DNA of 64,000 nt from assembly GCA_038236705.1 (NCBI GenBank), contig JBBRZN010000008.1, positions 8,313 to 72,312 of the forward strand. The letters run 5' to 3'. Under the pieces are notes generated by a model. That model searched no databases and was not told the DNA's origin. It saw only the letters and a program-made list of their open reading frames with translations. The position numbers and the translations under genes are program-made. This document shows, one piece after another, positions 57,849 through 64,000 of the stretch. Origin of the DNA: AC-32 sp038236705. Its GTDB lineage: Bacteria; Actinomycetota; Thermoleophilia; Gaiellales; Gaiellaceae. Positions within the stretch are counted from its first letter, which is position 1. Each line of letters starts with the position of its first letter.

Positions 57849-58826
57849 GTGGCCGCGCCAATCCGCATCGGCACCTGCTCCTGGGCGGACGAATCACTGA
57901 CGCGCTACTTCTATCCGTCGGGGGTGAAGGGCGCCGAGGAGCGGCTGCGCTACTACGCCGACCGCTTCGACACCGTCGAGGCGAACTCGACCTACTACCG
58001 CCTTCCGGACGAGGAGATGGTCCGGCGCTGGCACGAGCGCACGCCGGAGGGCTTCGTCATGCACGTCAAGGCCTTCGGCGTGATGACGCGGCATCCGGTC
58101 AAGCTCGAGCAACTCCCGCCGGACCTGCGCGAAGGTGCGCCGGTGGACGAGCGTGGCCGCATCGACCGGCCGCCGCGTGAGTTTCGGGCCGAGGTCTTCC
58201 GCCGCTTCCACGAGGCGCTCGAGCCGCTGCGTCGGAACGACAAGCTCGGCGGGATCCTGATGCAGCTGCCGCCGTACGTGGTCTTCAAGCCCGCGTCGCT
58301 CGAGTACCTCGAGTGGGCGCAGCAGCAGCTCGGCGGGGACGAGATGCTGGTCGAGTTCCGGCATGCGAGCTGGCTCGACGAGGAGAATCGCCTCGAGACC
58401 CTCGCCTTCCTCGAGCGCAACCACATGAGCTACGTGATCGTGGACGCGCCGCGGACGCAGGCGCGGAACGTATCCCCCACCGTGGTCGCGACGACCACCC
58501 CGACCGCCTACGTCCGCTACCACGGCCGCAACGCGGAGACCTGGAACAAGCGCGTCCGCAGCGCCGCCGAGCGGTTCGACTACCTCTACTCGGAGGACGA
58601 GCTCGGGGAGTGGGTCGGGCCGCTGGCCGAGCTCAGCGGCCAGGCGGACAGCCTCTACGCGATGTTCAACAACAACGGCCGCTCGACGATGCCGGGCCTG
58701 CCCTCGCTCGAGAGCCCCGCCGAGGAGGGCGCCGAGGTCGCGCAGGCGCCGGTCAACGCGCAGATGCTGCGCGCGCTGCTGCAGCGCGAGGGCCTACCGG
58801 TCACACCCGCGCCCGCCTCTGCATAG
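57849..58826 (+). CDS. DUF72 family protein
   Basis: 325 residues, GTG start, ten bases after the hybrid kinase. TIM-barrel DUF72 signatures: IRIGTCSWADESLTRYFYPS, RLRYYADRFDTVEANSTYYR, GFVMHVKAFGVMTRHPVKL, EFRHASWLDEENR, and near the C-terminus YVRYHGRNAETW and YAMFNNNGRS. The family is widespread, probably metal-dependent, of unknown function. A C-terminal tail (~30 residues) is rich in Ala and Pro. The end is 11 bp from the esterase gene. Confidence 0.9.
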   Translation: MAAPIRIGTCSWADESLTRYFYPSGVKGAEERLRYYADRFDTVEANSTYYRLPDEEMVRRWHERTPEGFVMHVKAFGVMTRHPVKLEQLPPDLREGAPVDERGRIDRPPREFRAEVFRRFHEALEPLRRNDKLGGILMQLPPYVVFKPASLEYLEWAQQQLGGDEMLVEFRHASWLDEENRLETLAFLERNHMSYVIVDAPRTQARNVSPTVVATTTPTAYVRYHGRNAETWNKRVRSAAERFDYLYSEDELGEWVGPLAELSGQADSLYAMFNNNGRSTMPGLPSLESPAEEGAEVAQAPVNAQMLRALLQREGLPVTPAPASA

Positions 58827-58836
58827 CATCCGGGCC

Positions 58837-59859
58837 ATGCAGCCCTGGTCGTACGAGCTCGCCGGCCGCTTCGACGAGCACCAGTTCGAGAGCGAGGTCC
58901 TGAAGGACAACCCGCTCGGTGACCCGCACGTGCGGCCGCTCTGGGTCTACGTGCCGCCCGGCTACGACGAGGATTCCGAGCGCCGCTACCCGGTGATCCA
59001 CGTGATCCAGGGGCTGACGGGGCAGATCGACATGTGGCGCAACCGGACGCCGTTCCGCAAGAACTTCCCGGAGCTCGTGGACGAGATGTTCGCCCGCGAG
59101 GAGTCGCCGCCGTGCCTGCTCGTCTTCGTCGACGCCTGGACCTCGCTCGGCGGGAGCCAGTTCGTCGACTCGCCGGGAACCGGCCGTTACCACACGTATA
59201 TCTGCGAGGAGGTCGTGCCCTTCGTGGACGCGCACTACCGGACGATGGCCGCGGCCGAGCACCGCGGGATCGCGGGCAAGTCGAGCGGCGGCTACGGCGC
59301 GATGGTGAACCCGATGCTGCGGCCGGACGTCTTCGGCGGCCTGGCCACCCACGCCGGCGATGCGCTCTTCGAGATGTGCTACCTGCCGGAGTTCCGGCAC
59401 TCGGTGCGCGCGCTGCGGGAGCACTACGACGGCTCGTTCGAGCGCTTCTGGGAGGACTTCCGCAGCAGGCCCGCGCTCTCGAAGGACAGCGACCACAGCC
59501 TCCTGAACGACTACTGCATGGCCGCGTGTTACTCGGCCGACGAGGACGGGACCGTGCAGCTGCCCTACGACACCGCGACCGGGGAGCTGCGGCCCGAGAT
59601 CTGGGAGCGCTGGCTCGCGTGGGACCCGGTGCGGATGGCGCCCGAGCGGGCCGACGCGCTGCGCTCGCTGAAGGCGGTCTACGTGGACTGCGGCAAGCGT
59701 GACCAGTTCTATCTCGACCTCGGCGCGGAGGCCTTCCGGCGGAAGCTCGAGGAGGTGGGCGTGACCGACTACTTCTTCGAGCTCTTCGAGGGGACGCATT
59801 CGGCGGTCGAGTACCGCTACCCGCTGGCGATCGCCTACCTCGCGGAGCGGCTCTCGTGA
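58837..59859 (+). CDS. Esterase-D-type alpha/beta hydrolase
   Basis: 340 residues. VRPLWVYVPPGYDEDSERRY and PVIHVIQGLTGQIDMWRNRT are the start of the putative esterase domain. The nucleophile Ser is in GIAGKSSGGYGAMVNPML (G-x-S-x-G variant GKSSGG). An acidic residue follows in VDCGKRDQFYLDLG, and the His in LFEGTHSAVEYRYPLA. No signal peptide, so it is cytoplasmic. It hydrolyses an unknown ester; similar proteins include trehalose- or siderophore-linked esterases. The stop overlaps the start of the amidase gene (GTGA). Confidence 0.87.
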   Translation: MQPWSYELAGRFDEHQFESEVLKDNPLGDPHVRPLWVYVPPGYDEDSERRYPVIHVIQGLTGQIDMWRNRTPFRKNFPELVDEMFAREESPPCLLVFVDAWTSLGGSQFVDSPGTGRYHTYICEEVVPFVDAHYRTMAAAEHRGIAGKSSGGYGAMVNPMLRPDVFGGLATHAGDALFEMCYLPEFRHSVRALREHYDGSFERFWEDFRSRPALSKDSDHSLLNDYCMAACYSADEDGTVQLPYDTATGELRPEIWERWLAWDPVRMAPERADALRSLKAVYVDCGKRDQFYLDLGAEAFRRKLEEVGVTDYFFELFEGTHSAVEYRYPLAIAYLAERLS

Positions 59860-60518
59860 TCCTGAGCGCCGCGGGCGTTGCCGCCGCGGCGCTGATCTGC
59901 CTCGATCCCGGCCACGGCACCCCGCCGCCCGTGGGCCGGCAGACCGAGCCGATCGGCCCCGGCTCGAAGGTGCTGAAGATCAAGGACGGCGGCGGCGCCG
60001 CAGGCGAGGCGGGCGTGGCGCTGGCGATCGCGCGCAGGGCGCGGACCCTCCTGCTGGCACGCGGCTACCGCGTGGCGATGACGCGCACCGGCTCGACCTT
60101 CCGCTACGGCAACGGCGGGAACATCGCCCGCGCGCAGTTCTGCAACCGGCGGCACGCGGCGCTGATGGTGCGCATCCACGCCGACGGCTCCGGCGACACC
60201 TCGCTGCACGGGGTCTCGACGCTCGTCCCCGCCCTGCACCGCGGCTGGACGGACGACGTCTACGCGTCGAGCCTGCGAGCCGGCCGCGCGCTCCAGCGGG
60301 CGGTGCTCAGCGCGACCGGCGCGGCCGACCGCGGACTCGTGCAGCGGGCCGACCTGACCGGGTTCAACTGGTCCGACGTGCCCGCCGTGCTCGTGGAGAC
60401 AGGGTTCCTCTCGAATCCGGCGGAGCGGCGCCTGCTCCGCTCGGGCGCCTACCAACAGCGCGTGGCGCGGGGCTTGACCGCCGGCGTGGCGGCGTTCATC
60501 GCGCTGCCTCCTAGCTAG
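59856..60518 (+). CDS. N-acetylmuramoyl-L-alanine amidase (Amidase_3)
   Basis: 220 residues. Zinc ligands: His in ICLDPGHGTPPP, Glu in GGGAAGEAGVALAIARRA, and His in ALMVRIHADGSG; catalytic Glu in VPAVLVETGFLSNPAERRLL. The first ~14 residues are hydrophobic (ILSAAGVAAAALICL) and may be part of a signal or simply the first strand. The family cuts the bond between N-acetylmuramic acid and L-Ala in peptidoglycan. No cell-wall-binding domain is present. Start GTG at 59856 overlaps the esterase stop. Its last four bases overlap the end of the convergent isochorismatase gene. Confidence 0.9.
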   Translation: MILSAAGVAAAALICLDPGHGTPPPVGRQTEPIGPGSKVLKIKDGGGAAGEAGVALAIARRARTLLLARGYRVAMTRTGSTFRYGNGGNIARAQFCNRRHAALMVRIHADGSGDTSLHGVSTLVPALHRGWTDDVYASSLRAGRALQRAVLSATGAADRGLVQRADLTGFNWSDVPAVLVETGFLSNPAERRLLRSGAYQQRVARGLTAGVAAFIALPPS

Positions 60519-61031
60519 CGCTCGATCCTGACGCCCGCGACCGCCTCGAGGTACTCGAGCGCACCCCGTTCGATCCGCTCGTCCACGGTGGCACAGGCGT
60601 CCGCCAGCACGGTGACCTTGAAGCCGAGCTCGCGCGCGTCAATCGCGGTCTGGGCGACGCAGCCCTCGGTCGAGGCTCCGGCGAGCAGCAGCCGCTCCAC
60701 CTCGAGGTCGCGCAGGATCAGCTCGAGCGGCGTGTGGTCGAACGCGGAGTAGCGCGGCTTGACCACGAACGAGTCGTCGTCCTGCGGCGCGACCGGCTCG
60801 ACCAGCTCGGCCCCGCGGGCCTCGAGCGCCTGCCGCACGAGCCGCGGCCCGTCACCGTCCCAGACGCCGAAGTTGTCGTTGGCGTAGACCACCGGCGCAC
60901 CCCTCCGCCCGCGCGTGCTCGAGCGCACGCACGAGCCCCTCGTGGCGCGCTCGAAACGAAGCCAGCAGCCTGTCGCCATCCTCGTGCTCGAAGTCGTTGA
61001 CCACGTCGACGAGGAGGAGGGCGTCTTTCAC
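60515..61031 (-). pseudogene. Isochorismatase-family hydrolase with a one-base frameshift
   Basis: From GTG 61031 the frame reads VKDALLLVDVVNDFEHEDGD (catalytic Asp in the LVDVVNDF motif) and on to GLVRALEHARAEG. The family continuation, APVVYANDNFGVWDGD, is in the next frame, followed by VVKPRYSAFDHT (catalytic Lys) and LLAGASTEGCVAQTAIDARE (catalytic Cys). Removing one base near 60899 (in GGGGTGCG) joins both halves perfectly. Both halves look under selection, so this is either a very recent mutation or a sequence error. Members hydrolyse isochorismate, nicotinamide or related amides. GTG 61031 overlaps the stop of the upstream small gene. Confidence 0.8.
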
Positions 61032-61318
61032 TCGGGCGAGCGGCCGCGCATCTCGTCGGCGGCCGCGCGACCGCGTTCGTGCACGGCGTTGCGCCGGTCC
61101 TCGACATCCGAAGCCTCCGGCCCGGTCACCTCGTCCACCGGAGTCTCGGCCGCTTCGAACTCCTCGCGCTCCTCGACGATCGTGCGCGACTCGTCGAGCT
61201 TGCGCCGCAGCTCCTCGGCGCGCGGGTCCTCGACGGGTGCGGGGACGCGCCGCAGCTTCCGGTAGACGGCGACCCCGGCTCCGACGGTACCGGCCAGCCA
61301 GGCGATCCGGGCTCTCAC
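61028..61318 (-). CDS. Small hypothetical protein with one transmembrane segment
   Basis: 96 residues from GTG 61318. ARIAWLAGTVGAGVAVYRKL is a short hydrophobic segment with basic flank, followed by a highly charged region (DPRAEELRRKLDESRTIVEE, REEFEAAETPVDEVTGPEAS) likely helical. It starts divergently from rpsF and overlaps the isochorismatase gene by four bases (GTGA). Small proteins of this layout near cell-division or replication genes are common in actinobacteria; function unknown. Confidence 0.65.
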   Translation of the reverse strand: MRARIAWLAGTVGAGVAVYRKLRRVPAPVEDPRAEELRRKLDESRTIVEEREEFEAAETPVDEVTGPEASDVEDRRNAVHERGRAAADEMRGRSPE

Positions 61319-61429
61319 GAGGCCGATGCTACACTGCCCGCCTTCCTGCCTCGCCATCGCGCCGTCCGCACCCGAGCGGCGCTTGCCGGCCAGGCCGACT
61401 CAGACCGAAGGAAGGGAGGAATCGGGAGC

Positions 61430-61834
61430 ATGACCGACTATGAGATCCTGCTCATGCTCGACCCTGAGCTGCCGGACGAGCGCCAGAACGAGATCGTCAC
61501 CCGCTCGCGCGAGGCGATCGAGCGCGACGGCGGACGCTTCGACGCGCACGAGCCGTGGGGCCGGCGCCGTCTCGCCTACGAGATCGGCCACAAGGGCGAG
61601 GGCTCCTTCCACCTTCTGACCTTCGCGGCCGAGCCCGCGACGCTGACGGAGATCTCCCGCGTGCTGAAGATCACCGACGGAGTCATGCGCCACATGGCCG
61701 TGCGCCGCGTGGTCGGCGCATCGACCCGGCCGCCCGAGCCTGCCCCCCAAGAGCCAGTAGCGGCGGCGGCCGTCGCAAGTCAGGATTCCGAGACCGAGAT
61801 GACCGAGACCGAGACCGAGACCGAAAGCGCCTGA
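61430..61834 (+). CDS. rpsF: 30S ribosomal protein bS6
   Basis: 134 residues from ATG 61430. The S6 core is MTDYEILLMLDPELPDERQN, EPWGRRRLAYEIGHKGEGSF and LLTFAAEPATLTEISRVLKI, ending VMRHMAVRR. A ~38-residue tail follows, with a Thr-Glu repeat (TEMTETETETESA) encoded by GAGACCGAGACC repeats. bS6 binds 16S rRNA with bS18. It starts the rpsF-ssb-rpsR-rplI-dnaB cluster, all on the plus strand. The gap to ssb is 14 bp. Confidence 0.96.
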   Translation: MTDYEILLMLDPELPDERQNEIVTRSREAIERDGGRFDAHEPWGRRRLAYEIGHKGEGSFHLLTFAAEPATLTEISRVLKITDGVMRHMAVRRVVGASTRPPEPAPQEPVAAAAVASQDSETEMTETETETESA

Positions 61835-61848
61835 GAGGAGAGGGAGGA

Positions 61849-62289
61849 ATGGCCAACATCAACCGCGTCGTCCTCGTCGGCAACCTGACCAAGGATCCCG
61901 AGCTTCGCCACACGCCCAGCGGCACGGCCGTCTGCAAGCTGCGCCTGGCCGTGAACACGCGCCAGAAGGACGGCGCCACCGGCGAGTGGGGCGACAAGCC
62001 GAACTACTTCGACGTCACCGTCTGGGGCAACCAGGGCGAGAGCTGCGCGCAGTACCTCGCGAAGGGCCGCCCGGTCGCCGTGGACGGCCGGCTCGACTGG
62101 CGCGAGTGGGACGCGCAGGACGGCACCAAGCGCCAGGCCGTCGAGATCATCGCCGACAGCGTCCAGTTCCTGGGTGGTCGGCCCGAGGGGGCCGAGGGCG
62201 GCGCGCAGCCGCAGTTCGTCCCCAGCGGCGCCGCCGCCGAGAAGGCCGACTTCGGCACCGCCGCGGCCGACGACGACATCCCCTTCTGA
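61849..62289 (+). CDS. ssb: Single-stranded DNA-binding protein
   Basis: 146 residues. The OB fold starts MANINRVVLVGNLTKDPELR, with CKLRLAVNT, FDVTVWGNQGESCAQYLAKG and VDGRLDWREW. The linker is short (~30 residues). The acidic tip is DDDIPF, the docking site for replication and repair proteins. GGGAGG precedes the start. The stop overlaps the rpsR start (TGATG). Confidence 0.97.
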   Translation: MANINRVVLVGNLTKDPELRHTPSGTAVCKLRLAVNTRQKDGATGEWGDKPNYFDVTVWGNQGESCAQYLAKGRPVAVDGRLDWREWDAQDGTKRQAVEIIADSVQFLGGRPEGAEGGAQPQFVPSGAAAEKADFGTAAADDDIPF

Positions 62290-62552
62290 TGGCGCAGCGA
62301 GACCAGCGACAGCAGCGCAAGGGCAGGCCCGCGCCCGGCGGCCCGATCCGGAAACGGAACTGCTACTTCTGCCGCGAGAAGATCACCGAAGTGGACTACA
62401 AGAACGGGAACCAGCTTCGCCGCTACGTCTCCGAGAAGGGGAAGATCCGCTCGCGGCGGATCACCGGCGCCTGCCGGCGCCACCAGCGGCAGGTCGCCCT
62501 CGCGGTCAAGCGGGCGCGCGAGATGGCGCTTCTCCCCTACTCCACCGGCTAG
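62289..62552 (+). CDS. rpsR: 30S ribosomal protein bS18
   Basis: 87 residues from the ATG overlapping the ssb stop. RNCYFCREKITEVDYKNGNQ, LRRYVSEKGKIRSRRITGAC and RRHQRQVALAVKRAREMALL are the S18 core. The N-terminus has CxxC (CYFC) and a later Cys, the zinc-binding C+ form. It pairs with bS6. The next gene, rplI, begins three bases after its stop. Confidence 0.97.
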   Translation: MAQRDQRQQRKGRPAPGGPIRKRNCYFCREKITEVDYKNGNQLRRYVSEKGKIRSRRITGACRRHQRQVALAVKRAREMALLPYSTG

Positions 62553-62554
62553 GC

Positions 62555-63256
62555 ATGCAGGTCATCCTCCGTCAGGACGTCGAGAAGATCGGGCTGCGCG
62601 GCGAGGTCGTGGACGTCGCCGCCGGCTACGCGCGGAACTACCTGCTGCCGCGAAAGCTGGCGGAGACGGCGACGCCGGCCAAGGTGGCCGAGTTGCGCAA
62701 GCACGAGGAGAAGCGCGCGCGCCACGAGGCGCAGAGCTTCGAGCAGGCCCAGGAGATCTCACAGAAGGTCGAGGGCGCCGAGCTGCGCTTCGACGTTCCC
62801 GCCGGGGTGACCGGCACGCTCTTCGGCTCGGTCACCGCGACCGACATCGCCGAGCAGCTCTGGCAGTCGCAGCGGGTGCGGGTCGACCGGCGCAAGCTCG
62901 ACCTGCCCGAGTCGATCAAGCGGATCGGGCGCTACCAGATCCCGGTCGAGCTCTTCCCCGACGTGACCGCCACGCTGAAGGTCGCGGTCGTGCCCGAGGG
63001 CGGCGAGCTGCCCCCGCAGGAGGAGCTCGACGCGATCGCCGCGGCCGAGGCCGAGGCGGAGGCCGCCGTGCAGGCCGCGGCCGAGGCGCAGCACGAGGAG
63101 GCCGAGGCCGAGATCGAAGCCGTCGTGGCGGAGGAAACCGGGCCGGAGGCAGAAGAGGTCGAGCCCGAGGACGTCGGGCCGGAGGCGGAGGCCGAGCAGG
63201 TGCCCGAGGACGCATTCGACCGGGCCGCCGACGCCGCCGATCCCGAGCGGAAGTAA
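62555..63256 (+). CDS. rplI: 50S ribosomal protein bL9 with long acidic C-terminal extension
   Basis: 233 residues, against ~150 for usual bL9. Residues 1-150 are normal: MQVILRQDVEKIGLRGEVVD, VAAGYARNYLLPRKLAETAT, the long helix, and the C-domain RIGRYQIPVELFPDVTATLK. From about residue 155 to the end it is an Ala/Glu-rich tail with almost no basic residues (AAAEAEAEAAVQAAAEAQHE, EEVEPEDVGPEAEAEQ). No ribosomal role of such a tail is known to me. It may be disordered or interact with basic partners. The extension uses GAG/GCC-rich codons and looks like repeat expansion. Confidence 0.93.
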   Translation: MQVILRQDVEKIGLRGEVVDVAAGYARNYLLPRKLAETATPAKVAELRKHEEKRARHEAQSFEQAQEISQKVEGAELRFDVPAGVTGTLFGSVTATDIAEQLWQSQRVRVDRRKLDLPESIKRIGRYQIPVELFPDVTATLKVAVVPEGGELPPQEELDAIAAAEAEAEAAVQAAAEAQHEEAEAEIEAVVAEETGPEAEEVEPEDVGPEAEAEQVPEDAFDRAADAADPERK

Positions 63257-63270
63257 CGAAAGCGCACAGC

Positions 63271-63343
63271 CTTCTCCACAGGTTGCCCCCGGCCTGTGGA
63301 ATTCCGTAGGCACTTCCCGCTCCGAGCGACAAAATTGCCCACA
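63271..63343. promoter_or_regulatory. Possible DnaA-box-like cluster before dnaB
   Basis: TTCTCCACA (63272-63280), AATTCCACA on the minus strand (63295-63303) and TTGCCCACA (63335-63343) each differ from TTATCCACA by one to three bases. CCACAGG (63277-63283) also pairs with CCTGTGG (63293-63299) as a hairpin after rplI. It may be a terminator, DnaA sites, or both. The whole 63257-63477 gap has no gene. Confidence 0.4.
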
Positions 63344-63477
63344 GGCGCCGTCCGGAGGCGGTGGGAACCTGTGTTCCCTTATGCCTGCAAAGCTCCCGCG
63401 CCCGGCTTCCAGAGACCTGTCGAAAGGCGGATCGTCCAGACCTACCGCGACGGCCTCAGGAGTGCTTTCGTAACCGG

Positions 63478-64000
63478 ATGGCTCAGCTCGCCCAGGCCTC
63501 GCCGACCGCCCCGGTTCCGCCGCAGAATCTCGAAGCGGAGGAATCTGTCCTCGGCGCGATGATGCTCTCCCCCGGCGCGATCGGGGCGGTCAGCGAAGTG
63601 CTCGACGCAAGCGACTTCTACCGCGAGAGCCACGCGAAGGTGTACCGCGCGGCACTGGCGCTCTACTCCAAGGGCGAGCCCGTGGACGCGATCACGCTCG
63701 TCGACGAGCTCGAGGAGCGAGGCGAGCTCGAGGGCGCGGGCGGGCGAGTTCGCATCCACGAGCTCGCCGCGCTCGTCCCGGCGAGCGCGAACGCAGGCCA
63801 CTACGCCCGCATCGTCCGGGAGATGGCGACGCTCCGCGGTTTGATTCGGGCGGGCGGCGAGATTTCCCAGCTGGGCTGGGAGCGGCCGGGAGACACCACC
63901 GACCTCGTCGACCGCGCCGAGCAGGTCGTCTTCGACCTCTCGCAGGCGCGCGTCACGAGCGAGTTCACACACATCGAGGAGCTGCTGAAGGACAGCTTCG
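63478..64000 (+). CDS. dnaB: Replicative DNA helicase DnaB, 3' end beyond the window
   Basis: The first 174 codons of DnaB from ATG 63478. The N-terminal domain is typical: PPQNLEAEESVLGAMMLSPG, LDASDFYRESHAKVYRAALA, LYSKGEPVDAITLVDELEER, VPASANAGHYARIVREMATL and an AEQVVFDLSQ linker start. The ATPase domain (Walker A) lies beyond the window. DnaB unwinds DNA at the fork. It follows rplI by 221 bp. Confidence 0.95.
   Translation, partial: MAQLAQASPTAPVPPQNLEAEESVLGAMMLSPGAIGAVSEVLDASDFYRESHAKVYRAALALYSKGEPVDAITLVDELEERGELEGAGGRVRIHELAALVPASANAGHYARIVREMATLRGLIRAGGEISQLGWERPGDTTDLVDRAEQVVFDLSQARVTSEFTHIEELLKDSF

Overview
The window is GC-rich bacterial chromosome from an actinobacterium. A deep branch such as Thermoleophilia (Gaiellales/Solirubrobacterales type) fits best, but this is inference. 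The support is: an actinobacterial SOS box of the CGAAC-N4-GTTCG type in front of lexA; a class A RNase P RNA; the order rpsF-ssb-rpsR-rplI-dnaB; MoaD-MoaE fusion; DUF6457, HD-GYP, collagen-like and CSLREA beta-helix proteins; and strong C/G third-position bias. GTG and TTG starts are frequent and two genes appear to use other codons.

Layout. 1-2.3 kb: two LuxR-type regulators and a membrane HD-GYP protein. 2.4-12.3 kb: an oligopeptide/dipeptide ABC operon on the minus strand, with two solute-binding/permease modules (A2-C2-B2, then A1-C1-B1) followed by a single D-F ATPase pair. 12.4-20.5 kb: sigma-70 factor, type IA topoisomerase, PlsC-like acyltransferase, 5'-3' exonuclease, DUF6457 protein, histone-deacetylase-like hydrolase, and a divergent NarL-type response regulator/histidine kinase pair. 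20.5-22.7 kb: rnpB, a small zinc ribbon, lexA with its operator, a decayed VOC gene, tRNA-Leu(GAG) and a half copy of it. 22.7-36.8 kb: TldD/TldE, a solute-binding lipoprotein, SecG, a lone receiver, a glycosyltransferase, methylmalonyl-CoA mutase, MoaD-MoaE, PAP2 phosphatase, a subtilase, a collagen-like protein, an M50 protease, a LOG protein and several small or secreted proteins.

36.8-40.4 kb is a complete selenocysteine insertion block: selA, selB, selC (tRNA-Sec, UCA). Two near-identical 19-bp palindromes lie between selA and selB, and a ~225-bp tandem duplication in front of selC has left an extra 5' half of the tRNA.

40.44-51.83 kb is a decayed integrative island. Its ends are a 63-bp perfect direct repeat: the 3' half of selC from the anticodon loop, and a second copy directly after a chimeric tyrosine-recombinase remnant. 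CTGGCGCGCA repeats lie just inside both ends. A third, inverted selC half and two tRNA-Asp 3' halves show that several elements have used this place. The cargo is mostly broken: a frameshifted secreted protein, an HTH protein, a large cyclase/NB-ARC/TPR regulator, truncated BNR and alpha/beta-hydrolase genes, a repeat-rich secreted protein, and a HARE-HTH gene broken by a 19-bp duplication next to a transposase fragment.

51.9-64 kb: a small membrane protein, a beta-helix surface protein, a three-gene sensory operon (triple-PAS protein, histidine kinase, receiver-PAS-histidine kinase with an apparent CTG start), DUF72, an esterase, an amidase, a frameshifted isochorismatase, and rpsF-ssb-rpsR-rplI-dnaB (cut by the window end). 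The most interesting points are the nested selC attachment sites, the selA/selB palindromes, the start codon buried in a palindrome between the M50 and LOG genes, the hairpin repeat family beside tRNA genes, and the sensory operon.
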